From the NCBI RefSeq assembly GCF_024139115.2, contig NC_085141.1:404925612-404989611 (forward strand): a stretch of DNA of 64,000 bases, written 5' to 3'. Source of the DNA: Armigeres subalbatus (taxonomy: Eukaryota; Arthropoda; Insecta; Diptera; Culicidae). Position 1 is the first letter of the stretch; each line of letters starts with the position of its first letter. Below the pieces are notes generated by a model that saw only the letters and a program-made list of their open reading frames with translations, was not told the DNA's origin and made no database searches. Positions 10,700 through 22,829 of the stretch are shown here, one piece after another. The position numbers were made by a program, and so were the translations under genes.

Positions 10700-13600
10700 T
10701 TGAAAAGTGATGGGATTAAATGACAAAAGTGATGGGATCGTGACAAGTGAAGACATTCCACTAAATAAGCACACAGATTTCTTTTCATCGGATTGAATAA
10801 TGAATATATTGAATAATTTACTCATATTTTCACGGAATTTATTGTCTCTTCAATTTGGAATTTTCGTCCAAAAGATATTAAAGGGAGACATAATTATCAA
10901 AAATATTATTTTTATCGGCCTTATTAACCTCATATGAAATTAAATTGTTGGCACTGCAAATGAAATTAAAAGTAATACAATCGATTCAAATACTAGCTAC
11001 CTTAAAAATCTATAAATTCGCTTTCATCATTAGGCATGGATAGTTCAAACCATTTTGAGTATGGCTAGGTTGAAAGCCCTTTGACCCTACTTATAAACAT
11101 TCGTAAAACAGCGATTCCTTCCATTTACAAACGTTATGCCCAATGCATTTTTTCAACGAATAGGAAGCAATTAATGGCAGGCCAACCTTACATAACACCT
11201 GATACCATATCGCGTCATATGACAAATGGATCTTCTTACTAGGATCTCGCATCTCGAGGCTATGGCAGTGAAAGATCGACATTAACATCTGCATGCAAAA
11301 CAGGGTGGTAAGACATTGATATTTTTCTGCAGTCTGTTTGTCTTTTTATGCCTTTTTATGTCGTTTGCGGTTTCAGGAAATTCAGAGCTGTTTCGATCAT
11401 TACATACACAGGAATGGCAATCACTTTCATTCAAGTTCTAACGTATATTGCAAACATCTATAAACATTCTTCCAATTTTCTATTAGTCCAAATTCTATTA
11501 TCTAGTTTTGATTTTAATTGGACTCTAAATAAAGGCTTCGGTTTCCTATGGAAATATTCTTACGATCGTTTTAGAAAAAGATTAACGCAAGAAAACCAAT
11601 ATCGCCATCGTTTTTGTTTTCCTACATCCGTTTATCACCCTAACACGCAACCTCTCAGGAATAGAGATTTGCATTTATCCACTCGGCTCACACGCTCGGT
11701 GTTGACCCACGAAGGCATCGAAACCGGCACCACAACGTCCGTCACCTTTCGCATAACTTTGTGAGCGGTGGTGGTGGTGGATATGCGATGCGATTGGAAG
11801 AAAAACAATCTCGTCGTCGTGCTTCGGAATGATAACAAACACCAACATCACACTCCGGATTATGATGTTTCACCCCGGCTGGGCCGGTTGAGTCGCCTGC
11901 GTGTTTAGAGTGGAATTGCAAATTAACGTCGTTGTAAGCAACACGGCGACGATTTAACACGAATTAGCACATTTATGCCGCTTACATCCTCCAACTCGAA
12001 GCACAGCATGATGTTTGTTTTGCAGATTTGATACACTCAGAACTGAGCGTAACGGCCGCCGGGTCCGGTGATGGATGTGCGAAAAGCTTCGGAATGGTGA
12101 CGATTGTGAGAAAATCTACCGAGAAGAATGCCGTTGACATTAGATTAGAAGTACTGCTAAGCAGCTTGTTCGATGGGGCGCTGTGCTGCAAAGTGGGCTC
12201 GAGCTTATTTCTTTAAAGCGATTCGCACAGCTTCAAGGACAAGATAAAAGAATGTGACTCGCAAGGTACGCACCCTCCACTTATGGAACCAATCAATGTC
12301 GTATGCATCTATCTTGAGGGTTTACGTTTACTGCATTCCAGTTGACAACACCTTCATAGCTGAATATGGTTGGATGCCGTTAATACCAAGCAATAATAAT
12401 TATTATTTTCCCTTGCATCGTAGCTTATAAATGATAAACGATTATTATAATTTGCAAAATGACCATCAGAAATTTTGCAATCACAGTTTGAGCTTGTATT
12501 AAGGGTATAGGACTTCGCCTATGCTATCAAGTGATCATCCACCCACGAATCTTTTAACTAGTTAAAAAATCTGAATAATTTTACTTCTGAATTAACTCTT
12601 TCGTGAGTGCTGTGTAATACTAAGTTTTTAATTCTTTAAATTTAAATCCTAGTCATGAACCCTACCTCCAATTAAAAAACTCGTACACCACAAGCTCGAA
12701 GAACTGCAATCGGTGGCCAATAAGCTGAATACATTGAATTGCAAGCGAATCGCTCCGGTGTATTGTCTGCTGAGACGCCTTCATCACAAATCAAACATCT
12801 GAGTACGGAATGTGCCATTTATCCTGAAATATCTACGACCAGCATCTATTCCATCATCTGATTGGAGCTGACAGTAATGCGCTTGTGTGGGCGCCAGTGG
12901 CCCCGAGAGATGAAGGATCTGAAATCGATCACTGACCTGAATGTTTAATCAGAAATTGTCAAAAGAAGACTGCTCTGTATACGTACAGTGGGATCTCTTC
13001 CAACACGGTGGATGACAATATAATACCACCACGAGTTACATTGGAGGAAACATGACCGAGAAATATAGAACTCGACCGTAAGATGGTTGATCTATTGGCA
13101 ACCGAAGAGTGCAACTACCCTTTCTGTGATTAAATATTCACCTGTGTCAAGGAAAAGAAGCAAACAAAGACGTTCGAGATTGTCTTCTCTTTCACAGAAC
13201 TATGGGATCCCCAGCGGCAACGACACACAAGTCAGTCCCACTCCCCATAAATCCATACGGAGTAAGTTGCTGAAGCTTTGCACTTACTCTCGTTAGCTGT
13301 TGCAGTATTCACCGATGGGGTGGTAATGATGGGTCGAAGAACGAACCGAAACTCTGGCGAGGCAGCTATCGATTGTAGCAATGTTTGAGAATGGTATCTT
13401 CGATATCGGTTCGGCACTCGGCATCATCAATATTTGATGGGATCCTTTTGTCCGGTCCGACCAGATGTCACCGGTCCAAACCCGCCCGGTTGACAAGGGA
13501 TGCTTTTTTGCTGGGTATGGTTGGAAAATGTCAATTTGTGCAGAGTTTATCAGTACCGGAGCGCTTTGAAGAGGTGAATTAAGTCATAACCAGATGATAT

Positions 13601-13975
13601 TTATTGGTTGTTCGGAGCTCAGTTTTTTTCCTGGAATTATGAATTTATTCAGTTCCGCATAAAAGCAATCACTGTATCATTTTCATATTTTTTGTCGATT
13701 GAACGATTAAGGTCAATATAGGGTTAAATGGCCAATAATAAATTTCTCTGATAGCGGAATTTTATATTTTCTGCTGTTAGTTAGTAAGTAAGTAGCTGTT
13801 ATGCGAAGAATTTCCAACACATCAACTTCACGTAGCATCTATTTACAAGTTTTTCATCTTACCTGCACGATATATAATTAAACCACTCAAGTATTCGACG
13901 TTTTTCGTTGAATTTATATTTTGGAAGTTTGTCTGCATCTATAATATATTCCCGAGTAGCACACTTGCTAAAAAT
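10700..13975. other. No gene recognised; two less AT-rich islands
   Basis: 11340-12230 and 12650-13600 have more balanced base composition and longer open frames than their surroundings, but I recognise no domain and no frame stays open long enough to be a convincing exon. The second island has broken plus-strand frames and may be a decayed coding element. The rest is AT-rich. Host gene exons or a conserved non-coding block cannot be excluded. Confidence 0.35.
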
Positions 13976-14916
13976 AGGTTGCAGTGACTCATATGCGACC
14001 AAATTGAGTCACATAAGAGTTACTGTAACTAAATTAGTCAGAATTGTGTTGCTAGGGTTTGTATAATTAGAAATTGCTTCTCGTAGTGTGAGTTATGTTA
14101 TAACGATCAATGCAAAGAAAAATGTTTATATTATGCGATAATATTGTCACAGGAGCCCACGTTTGAACACATTAAAAATTAACTACTTCAAAATCCAATC
14201 AAAATTCTATTTTTTAAATTCAGATCATTTTTAGGATTCCTTGACTAATGTTATATTTTTGTTTTCATTGCAGGTATGCATCCTTCGATATTGTTAGATA
14301 CACATAATGCAGCACTTTGGTAAGAATCTTTTGGAAGCGGTAAGCTCGACATACAGTAGAAGAAAATAAGTAAAAAATGCACACCAGCTCGAAAATCGCC
14401 AGAGACGGCAGTTCTCGTGAACATTGGGATGCATTTCTCTTGGGATTACAAACGATCGTCAAGACTCGAGTCTTTCGTGGCATTTAATACGAAATTTAGG
14501 TAGAAATGTTGAAGGATTTTCCAGCAGAAGTTTAACCGTTTCCTTTGAATCCAATGACTTTGAACCGGTGACACCAGTATGCTAAGCAGGTGATGTTCTT
14601 ACTAAGGTTTTCCACTCAAAAACATCCTAGGTCAAGAATCTAGCTCGCCATTTCCGGATGGGCTGGGCAATCTTCTGTTAGCAAGCTTTTTGGATATTTT
14701 TCCAAAGGCTCGAAGATTTAGAAGATTCTTATTATATCATGGCACACGGGTAAGCCGATTAAATATTTTTATTGTCTTTCTCGTACAACAAGATTGCACC
14801 GAAAGGGAATCATTTCATTCCAAAAACGAACTTTTTATAGAAGGCTGTTATACCAATGGACTCATCCCGACGAACTGGGTAATGTCTGTCCGTCCATGTG
14901 TGTGTGCACCTCCCGA
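13976..14916. other. Unassigned DNA with repeat-like pieces
   Basis: 13978-14030 has short imperfect inverted ends (GTTGCAGTGACTC near the start, GAGTTACTGTAAC near the end) like a small MITE relic. The stretch 14760-14916, up to a TGTGTGTG run, reads like interspersed-repeat sequence common in Aedes non-coding DNA, judged from memory only. No gene is recognised. Confidence 0.3.
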
Positions 14917-15167
14917 CAGAGATGCATCCTGAGCAGAACATGAGCCAAGAGCGTGCCTTGGTGTTCTTAGTTTTGAGCTCTGGACACAGTTCAGTGTGCA
15001 CTGGACTGATACGCAAGCAAAAACGATCATGGTAACGAAGGTTCCCTAGACTTGAAACTATGCAAAAAATACGAGCATGCTTGTTTTCTATCCGTTAGAT
15101 GCCAACGTGTTTCATTACTAGACGAAAAATGTGTAGCATGCCGATGCCTGAATTTGTTTTCCTAGGA

Positions 15168-18100
15168 CAGCGGTTCTCAACCTTTTTCTTGCGAGGTACC
15201 CCTTCGAACTTTTTCATTTATCGAGGTACCCCCTATTTTGTTCGATGTAAAAAATAAGCGTTTTTCTCAAGACATATGCAAAACAGACCAGAGAACTAAC
15301 TGAATTTATGGCTCTCTATAAAAATTGTCTGAAATGTTCGTAATTCAATGAAAGTTTCCAATTAAATTTACGTTCAGACATCATTACAACTTTGATGGCA
15401 TTTGGAGTCTTCCGAGCCTCTTAAATAAACAATTCCAAGCCTAAAAAGAAGGCTCTAGATCATCTTGAAAAGAGGCCTTCAAGCCTCTTGAAAGAATAAT
15501 TTCTAGTCTCTTGAAAGAATGTTTCCATACCTTTTGAAAGGAAGCTTCCAAATCTCTTGAAAGGAGGGCTTTTGAGCTCCTTGAAAGGAGGCTTCTGAGA
15601 GGAGGCTTCCGAGCCTCTAGAAAAAAGGCTTCCGAGATTCTTGAAAGGAAGCTTCCGAGCCTCTTGGATGGAGGCTTCCGAGCCTCTTGAAAGGAGGCTT
15701 CCGAGCCTCTTGAAAGGAGGCTTCCGAGCCTCTTGAAAGGAGGCTTCCGAGCCTCTTGAAAGGAGGCTTCCGAGCCTCTAGAAAGGAGGCCTGAGCCTCT
15801 TGAAAGGAGGCTTGAGGCCTCTTGAAAGGAGGCTTGAGCCTCTTGAAAGGAGGCTTGAGCCTCTTGAAAGAAGGCTTCTGAGGCCTCTTGAAAGGAGGCT
15901 CTGAGCCTCTTGAAAGGAGGCTTCTGAGCCTCTTGAAAGGAGGCTTCTGAGCCTCTTGAAAGGAGGCCTGAGCCTCTTGAAAGGAGGCTTCTGAGCCTCT
16001 TGAAAGGAGGCCTGAGCCTCTTGAAAGGAGGCTCTGAGCCTCTTGAAAGGAGGCTTCTGAGCCTCTTGAAAGGAGGCCTGAGCCTCTTGAAAGGAGGCTT
16101 CTGAGCCTCTTGAAAGGAGGCTTCTGAGCCTCTTGAAAGGAGGCTTCTGAGCCTCTTGAAAGGAGGCTTCTGAGCCTCTTGAAAGGAGGCCTGAGCCTCT
16201 TGAAAGGAGGCTTCCTGAGCCTCTTGAAAGGAGGCTTCTGAGCCTCTTGAAAGGAGGCTGAGCCTCTTGAAAGGAGGCTTCTGAGCCTCTTGAAAGGAGG
16301 CTTCTGAGCCTCTTGAAAGGAGGCCTGAGCCTCTTGAAAGGAGGCTTCTGAGCCTCTTGAAGGAGGCTCTGAGGCCTCTTGAAAGGAGGCTTGAGCCTCT
16401 TGAAAGGAGGCTCTGAGCCTCTTGAAAGGAGGCTCTGAGCCTCTTGAAAGGAGGCTCTGAGCCTCTTGAAAGGAGGCTCTGAGCCTCTTGAAAGGAGGCT
16501 TCTGAGCCTCTTGAAAGGACGCTTCCTGAGCCTCTTGAAAGGAGGCTTCTGAGCTTTGAAAGGAGGCTCTGAGCCTCTTGAAAGGAGGCTTGAGGCCTCT
16601 TGAAAGAGGCTCTGAGGCCTCTTGAAAGGAGGCTTCCTGAGCCTCTTGAAAGGAGGCTTCCGGAGCCTCTTGAAAGGAGGCTTCTGAGCCTCTTGAAAGG
16701 AGGCTTCTGAGCCTCTTGAAAGGAGGCTTCTGAGCCTCTTGAAAGGAGGCCTGAGCCTCTTGAAAGGAGGCTCTGAGCCTCTTAAAAGGAGGCTCTGAGC
16801 CTCTTGAAAGGAGGCTTACGGGCTTCTTGAAAGGAGGCTTACGGGCTTCTTGAAAGGAGGCTTCTGAGCCTCTTGAAAGGAGGCCTGAGCCTCTTGAAAG
16901 GAGGCCTGAGCCTCTTGAAAGGAGGCTCTGAGCCTCTTGAAAGGAGGCCTGAGCCTCTTGAAAGGAGGCTTGAGCCTCTTGAACGGAGGCCTGAGCCTCT
17001 TGAACGGAGGCTTCTGAGCCTCTTGAACGGAGGCTTCTGAGCCTCTTGAACGGAGGCTTCTGAGCCTCTTGAACGGAGGCTTCTGAGCCTCTTGAACGGA
17101 GGCTTCGAGAGCCTCTTGAAAGGAGGCCTGAGCCTCTTGAAAGGAGGCTTGAGCCTCTTGAAAGGAGGCTTCCGGGCCTCTTGAAAGGAGGCTTCTGAGC
17201 CTCTTGAAAGGAGGCTTCTGAGCCTCTTGAAAGGAGGCTTGAGGCCTCTTGAACGGAGCCTTGAGCCTCTTGAACGGAGGCTTCTGAGCCTCTTGAACGG
17301 AGGCTTCTGAGCCTCTTGAACGGAGGCTTCTGAGCCTCTTGAACGGAGGCTTCTGAGGCCTCTCTTGAACGGAGGCTTCTGAGCCTCTTGAAAGGAGGCT
17401 TGAGGCCTCTTGAAAGGAGGCTCTGAGGCCTCTTGAAAGGAGGCTTCTGAGCCTCTTGAAAGGAGGCTTCTGAGCCTCTTGAAAGGAGGCTTCTGAGGCC
17501 TCTTGAAAGGAGGCTTCTGAGGCCTCTTGAAAGGAGGCTCTGAGCCTCTTGAAAGGAGGCTTGAGCCTCTTGAAAGGAGGCTTCTGAGCCTCTTGAAAGG
17601 AGGCTTCTGAGCCTCTTGAAAGGAGGCTTCTGAGCCTCTTGAAAGGAGGCTCGAGCCTCTTGAAAGGAGGCTTCTGAGCCTCTTGAAAGGAGGCTTCTGA
17701 GCCTCTTGAAAGGAGGCTTCTGAGCCTCTTAAAGGAGGCTTCTGAGGCCTCTTGAAAGGAGGCTTCCTGAGCCTCTTGAAAGGAGGCTTCTGAGCCTCTT
17801 GAAAGGAGGCTTCTGAGCCTCTTGAAAGGAGGCTTCTGAGCCTCTTGAAAGGAGGCTTCGAGCCTCTTGAAAGGAGGCTTCTGAGCCTCTTGAAAGGAGG
17901 CTTCTGAGCCTCTTGAAAGGAGGCTTCTGAGCCTCTTGAAAGGAGGCTGAGGCCTCTTGAACGGAGGCTTCTGAGCCTCTTGAAAGGAGGCTTCTGAGCC
18001 TCTTGAAAGGAGGCTTCCGAGCCTCTTGAAAGGAGGCTTCCTGAGCCTCTTGAAAGGAGGCTTCCAGACCCCTTGATAGAAGGCTTCCAAGCCTCTTGAA

Positions 18101-18686
18101 GGAAGGCTTCCGTTCCCTTGATAAAAAGCTTCCGATCCTCTTGAAAAAAGGCTTCCGAGCCCCTTGTAAAAAGGCTTCCGAGCCTCTTAAAAGGAGGCTT
18201 TCGAGGCTTTCGAAAGAAGGCCTACGAGCTGATTGGAAGGAAGCTTCCAAGTCTCTTGCACCGAAGCTATTGAGCTTTTCAGAAAAAATACCTTCATGTG
18301 TCTCGAATAAAGTCTTTCGAATCTTTAGATTCTATATGACAGATCTGAAACATATTCTTATTATATTATTCAACAATTCGTCCCGATCAGGTGGATTACA
18401 TTGAAGATTGTCTATTCTACGTTTTGTCGCTTTGTTTATTTTGTCTCACAGCCCTTCATTTAATGTGCTGGTTGGGGTAAGCAGGATTCACAAGTCTTTG
18501 ATTTACTGATAGCCATTCATGTTATGAACAATGCAAAGTTTTAGAATCAAAAATTATTGAAACTTTATCAACAAGCTTGTATTGAAGTTGTTATACGTCC
18601 GCCATTACGCATCTTTTCCCGAGGTATCCCCTAGAGCCAGCGAAGGTACCCCCAGGGGTTCATGTACCCCAGGTTGAGAACCGCTG
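15168..18686. mobile_element. Non-autonomous hAT element carrying a satellite
   Basis: Perfect 16-bp terminal inverted repeats (CAGCGGTTCTCAACCT) lie at 15168-15183 and 18671-18686. An exact 8-bp target duplication TCCTAGGA flanks them at 15160-15167 and 18687-18694. CAGNGGTTCTCAACC is a terminus found in many animal hAT elements. The pre-insertion site is seen intact in the MITE at 60054-60401. The 3.5-kb interior encodes no transposase. It has ~240 bp and ~400 bp of unique ends around the 23-bp array, so mobilisation would need a transposase in trans. Confidence 0.9.
15405..18275. repeat. Satellite S1: ~23-bp palindromic minisatellite
   Basis: About 120 units (estimated from length). On the plus strand each unit is arm AGCCTC, 7-nt loop TTGAAAG, arm GAGGCT, then a 4-nt loop usually TCTG, 23 bp in all. 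Because arms alternate, each arm can pair with either neighbour. Units at both edges (15405-15600, 18070-18275) are degenerate while the centre is homogeneous, as expected from unequal exchange. An AACGG variant of the 7-nt loop forms blocks at about 16980-17110 and 17250-17390. Minus-strand frames repeating S-F-Q-E-A are artefacts. Confidence 0.93.
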
Positions 18687-18793
18687 TCCTAGGATACAAG
18701 TTGCTATGTTAGGTCAGTGCTCTTAAACAGTGTGCTGTGATCAGAACGCACAAACACGCGTTCTCGTGTTCAGAATGCATCTCTGCCTCCCGA

Positions 18794-20602
18794 ACAACTT
18801 CATCCAACAGCACCTCGTCTATGTCGCAGCCGCAAAGTTCCAGCCTGCATTTCACCACGCTAGCGCTCTACTGTAACGTCAACAACTTATGCGACTTCGA
18901 GCTGTTAATATCCAGTTCTGAACCTGTAGTGATCGCTCTTCAAAAGGTACACAACGGACAACACCCGCAGCCCTGGACCGGACACTCTGTGGCGGGTACA
19001 AGTGGTTCGCCGAAGTGAACCAAAACGTGTACTAGTTATTCCTGCCTCTGAAATTCTTATCGACGCCGATTTCTGATTTTTTTTCGTCAGATTCGAGTGG
19101 CCCTTTCCAGTGACCATCGCTTCCATCTATATTTTGAGAAATTGATTCCCGAAGCTACAGGATAAGCTGGTAGAGTTTTTCTAAAAACTGCCATCCCCGG
19201 CGGTAATCTTGAGCGACTTGAAATATTCCTGAAGTATCCACTCCAACAACACCAGAAGGAACATAATCTTCCATACGGCAACTTATGCCAGCCTTGTGGT
19301 CCTGAATGATAGCTCCGACCTTCCGCCGAGGTTTTGCGGAGTCTTCTATCGATTACTTAGTAGCCTCGAGCAATGGCGTGAAGTAGCGACCTCGTAACGC
19401 TACATCGAGAAACCTTCCGCAGACTGCGTTGGATCTACAGTCAAGCCAACTGGTGTAATTTCCAACGAGGGATGAAGCACAAACTGGACAAAAGACCAAC
19501 CACAAGTGCTACGGAGCTGTCCGAGGCCATCCTTCGGGCCACCAACAAGTTCATGCTATAAACCAGCCTAAATCCGCGAACGAAGAAGCCAAAAAATCAG
19601 TCAAGTCCATGGGAAAAGCGCTGTGAGTACTCAAAAGGACCAAAAGTGTCTATCTCCGAATAACCCAGCGTTTGTCGACATTCGAATCGAATGCCAAGCT
19701 GCAAGGAACGAATGCCGCTAAACGATCCGGGAAGTCAAGAGATGAGTTACTCGACCGCATCTATCATGAACAATCGACAACTGACCTGTGGCGGCGTTTA
19801 AGTTGCTGTTCAGATAAGAGAAGGGCTAAAGGGTTCACTCGTTCTATTAATTGCACAACCCATCAGAATCCGGCCATCGTTGCAGGGGCCTTTGCCGAAC
19901 ATTTGCACCGCCAGTCTTCCGAAGTCAAGAGTAGCCCGAAGCGTTCCGAAAGAAGCATCCTAGGACCGAGGACCCTCGAAAGAAGTCAGCGATCACCGCG
20001 GTTTCGAGCGTAAACGCAAAGGTATTGGAGCGCGAGCGTCTTGTAAACCGAAGATAAATCGAATACCTGGGAAGCACCAGTCGGAATTTTCTACTAATTG
20101 CTGTTAGGCGAGCATCCAAAAGCCGTCAGGAGGAAGGCCCAATCGGTCGTGAGCCAAGTCAGCCAGCTACCAAATGGCGGCGGAAAAGTGCGTGAAAGTT
20201 CACATTTATGAATCCTGAATAATGGCTTCCTAAACGGAAGAAAAAATAGCCAGCGTTGAGTATTTTTAAACTTACTTTTGAGTTGTTTTCTCTCTTTTCT
20301 TTCATCCACTCTTTCTTCTGTTGTCAAACTAAGGGGGGAAAACAATGCATCGACACCAGCAAGATTTTTTTATGTACAGGTTATCCGACTTCGTCAGTAG
20401 ATGGGAATAACCAACGCGGGGGGGGGGAAACATACATTTTCAGTGCAAAACGTAAACAAACGAGCATAAATTCCATACAAAAATCCAAGATGGCTGAGTT
20501 GGAGATATTGACAAGTCGGATAACCTGTACATAAAAAAATCTTGGACACCAGTTCGATACAGGAAGCCAACCTTGAGTTTGCTGCCTGAGGTCGACATTG
20601 AG
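18794..20602 (+). pseudogene. 5' half of a decayed non-LTR retrotransposon
   Basis: The plus-strand translation in broken frames shows an endonuclease-like start (about 18850-18960: a C-N-V-N segment, then P-V-V-I-A-L-Q-K, resembling the N and Q-E motifs of APE endonucleases). Further on, 19672-20010 gives a 113-residue frame with L-W-R-R-L and P-A-I-V-A-G-A-F-A-E-H-L, typical of the linker before reverse transcriptase in Jockey/Loa/I-type LINEs. Stops and frameshifts are many. It is interrupted by the MITE at 20360 and the RTE at 20615; its RT end continues at 23887. The clade is not certain. Confidence 0.55.
20360..20544. mobile_element. MITE, CAAGAT-end family, copy 1
   Basis: The ~31-bp inverted ends start CAAGATTTTTTTATGTACAG and are flanked by an exact 8-bp duplication GACACCAG (20352-20359 and 20545-20552). 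It is 185 bp and non-coding, with a G run near 20420. Its interior (GTAAACAAACG and CCAAGATGGCTGAGTTG segments) is related in reverse to the element at 25230-25411, so both belong to one family of related MITEs. The 8-bp duplication suggests hAT-type transposase. Confidence 0.85.
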
Positions 20603-20626
20603 TGAATCAAACCTATTTATTTATCA

Positions 20627-22036
20627 TCAGACTAAGGCCGGAGTGGCCTGTGCTGCACATAAAAGACTTCTCCATTCAGCTCGGTCCATGGCTGCACTTC
20701 GCCAACCACGCAGTCTGCGGAGGGTCCGCAAGTCGTCCTCCACCTGATCGATCCACCTTGCCCGCTGTGCACCTCGCCTTCTTGTTCCCGTCGGATCGTT
20801 GTCGAGAACCATTTTCACCGGATTACTGTCCGACATTCTGGCTACGTGCCCGGCCCACCGCAGTCTTCCGATTTTCGCGGTGTGAACGATGGATGGTTCT
20901 CCCAACAGCTGATGCAACTCGTGGTTCATTCGCCTCCTCCACGTACCGTCCGCCATCTGCACCCCACCATAGATGGTACGCAGCACTTTCCTTTCGAAAA
21001 CTCCCAGTGCGCGTTGGTCCTCCACGAGCATCGTCCAGGTCTCGTGTCCGTAGAGAACTACCGGTCTTATAAGCGTTTTGTAGATAGTCAGTTTGGTACG
21101 GCGGCGAACTCTATTCGAGCGGAGCGTCTTGCGGAGTCCAAAGTACGTACGATTTCCAGCCACTATGCGTCTCCGAATTTCTCTGCTGGTATCGTTATCG
21201 GCGGTCACCAGTGAGCCCAAGTACACGAATTCTTCAACCACCTCGATTTCGTCACCACCGATAGAAACTCGTGGTGGGTGGCTCATATTGATCTCTCTTG
21301 AGCCTCTTCCTATCATGTACTTCGTCTTCGACGTGTTGATGACTAGTCCAATCCGTTTAGCTTCGCTTTTCAGTCTGATGTAGGCTTCCTCCATCCTCTC
21401 AAAGTTACGTGCCATGATATCAATGTCGTCGGCGAAACCAAATAACTGGACGAACTTCGTGAAAATCGTACCACTCGTGTCAATCCCTGCCCTTCGTATT
21501 ACTCCCTCCAAAGCGATGTTGAATAGCAGACACGAAAGACCATCACCTTGCCGTAACCCTCTACGGGTTTCGAAGGGACTCGAGAATGCCCCTGAAACTC
21601 GAACTACGCACATCACCCGATCCATCGTCGCCTTGATCAACCGTATCAGTTTATCCGGAAATCCGTTTTCGTGCATTAGCTGCCATAGCAGGTCCCGATC
21701 GATTGTATCATATGCGGCTTTGAAGTCGATAAATAGATGATGTGTGGGCACGTTGTATTCGCGGCATTTCTGCAATACCTGACGTATGGCGAACACCTGG
21801 TCTGTGGTAGAGCGTTCACCCATAAATCCCGCCTGGTACTGCCCCACGAACTCTCTTGCAATTGGTGTTAGTCGACGGCATAAAATTTGGGAGAGTACCT
21901 TGTAGGCGGCGTTCAGCAATGTGATTGCGCGGTAGTTGCTACAATCCAGCTTACCGCCCTTTTTGTAGATGGGACACACGACACCTTCCATCCACTCCTG
22001 CGGCAGAACCTCATCCTCCCAAACCTTGGTAATCAC
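20627..22036 (-). CDS. RTE reverse transcriptase domain (frame 3 of the broken ORF)
   Basis: A 469-residue open frame holding the RT: F-I-D-F-K-A-A-Y-D (102-110), G-L-R-Q-G-D-G-L-S (160-168) and the catalytic F-A-D-D box (201-204), then the thumb and the C-terminal R-W-A-G-H-V-A-R-M segment typical of RTE elements. The frame is open upstream of the first methionine for about 25 codons, which supply the start of the RT domain, so 22036 is not the real start. The aspartates are intact; only the frameshifts to the other two pieces disable it. Confidence 0.88.
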   Translation of the reverse strand: MITKVWEDEVLPQEWMEGVVCPIYKKGGKLDCSNYRAITLLNAAYKVLSQILCRRLTPIAREFVGQYQAGFMGERSTTDQVFAIRQVLQKCREYNVPTHHLFIDFKAAYDTIDRDLLWQLMHENGFPDKLIRLIKATMDRVMCVVRVSGAFSSPFETRRGLRQGDGLSCLLFNIALEGVIRRAGIDTSGTIFTKFVQLFGFADDIDIMARNFERMEEAYIRLKSEAKRIGLVINTSKTKYMIGRGSREINMSHPPRVSIGGDEIEVVEEFVYLGSLVTADNDTSREIRRRIVAGNRTYFGLRKTLRSNRVRRRTKLTIYKTLIRPVVLYGHETWTMLVEDQRALGVFERKVLRTIYGGVQMADGTWRRRMNHELHQLLGEPSIVHTAKIGRLRWAGHVARMSDSNPVKMVLDNDPTGTRRRGAQRARWIDQVEDDLRTLRRLRGWRSAAMDRAEWRSLLCAAQATPALV

Positions 22037-22097
22037 CCAGTGCAGCGCTCTAGCCAGTGCTTCACCACCGTGTTTAAACAGCTCTCCTGGTAGTTGG

Positions 22098-22829
22098 TCA
22101 ACTCCAGGGGCTTTGTTGTTTTTCAGCCGGCCGATCTCCTCCTGGATTTCCTGGAGATTCGGAGCCGGAAGTCGCGTGTGCTCCTAGGTTCATTACCATA
22201 CCGCCACCGTTGTCTGCCATATCGCCATTCAGGTGCTCTTCGTAGTGCTGCCGCCACCTTTGGATCACCTCACGCTCGTTTGTAAGAAGGTTCCCGTTTA
22301 TGTCATTACACATATCGGGCTGTGGCACGTGGCCCTTACGTGAACGGTTCAACTTCTTATAGAACTTTCGTGCGTTATTAGCGCGGTACAGTTCCTCCGT
22401 CTCTTCACGGTCTCGATCTTCCTGCTGGCGCTTTTTCCTCCGGAAAATCGAGTTTTGTCTGTTCCGCGCCAGTTTGTATCGTGCCTCGTTCGCCCTCGTG
22501 CGGTGTTGCAGCAATCTCGCCCATGCTGCATTCTTCTCCTCAACTAACTGCTCACATTCGCCGTCATACCAGTCGTTTCTCTGATCCGGAGCCACCGTGC
22601 CTAGTGCAGCGGTTGCGGTGCTTCCAATGGCGGATCGAATATCTCTCCAGCCATCTTCAAGAGATGCTGCGCCTAGCTGCTCTTCCGTTGGGAGTGCCAC
22701 TTCCAGCTGCTGCGCGTAGTCTTGGGCTAGTCTACCGTCTTGTAGCTGCTCAATGTTAAGCCGCGGCGGACGAGAGTTTTGAGCGCAGACATACTGCGAC
22801 GAGGTAGTGGTCGGATTCAATATTCGCAC
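22098..22829 (-). CDS. RTE linker region (frame 2 of the broken ORF)
   Basis: A 243-residue open frame overlapping the end of the endonuclease frame. Its useful part starts near 22770 with the R-L-N-I-E-Q-L segment. It is rich in charged residues (long R/K/E stretches around R-R-K-K-R-Q-Q-E) and covers the domain between endonuclease and reverse transcriptase, with no known catalytic function. It goes out of frame near 22115, at a run of A and C residues just before the start of the RT domain. Confidence 0.75.
   Translation of the reverse strand: MRILNPTTTSSQYVCAQNSRPPRLNIEQLQDGRLAQDYAQQLEVALPTEEQLGAASLEDGWRDIRSAIGSTATAALGTVAPDQRNDWYDGECEQLVEEKNAAWARLLQHRTRANEARYKLARNRQNSIFRRKKRQQEDRDREETEELYRANNARKFYKKLNRSRKGHVPQPDMCNDINGNLLTNEREVIQRWRQHYEEHLNGDMADNGGGMVMNLGAHATSGSESPGNPGGDRPAEKQQSPWS

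Larger units (their letters stand above)
14917..18785. mobile_element. hAT-like MITE copy 1, split by a nested element
   Basis: The ends are CAGAGATGCATCCTGA on the left and, inverted, TTCAGAATGCATCTCTG on the right. They are flanked by an exact 8-bp duplication CCTCCCGA (14909-14916 and 18786-18793). After discounting the nested element at 15168-18686 and its duplication, ~342 bp remain. These align throughout with the uninterrupted 348-bp copy at 60054-60401. An 8-bp duplication and CA...TG ends fit the hAT superfamily. It inserted before the nested element did. Confidence 0.88.

Noticed and set aside
12650..13600. Possible decayed BEL/Pao-like or host exon sequence
   Set aside because: Broken frames gave some coding-like segments, but no motif was firm enough to name a family.
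16816..18250. Long minus-strand ORFs (up to 424 codons) of repeated S-F-Q-E-A/P-P-F-K-R-L across S1
   Set aside because: They follow the 23-bp repeat through alternating frames, have no other domain and stay open only because the unit lacks stops in those frames.
20602..21740. Plus-strand ORFs opposite the RTE reverse transcriptase
   Set aside because: Antisense shadows of the RT coding frame with no motifs of their own.
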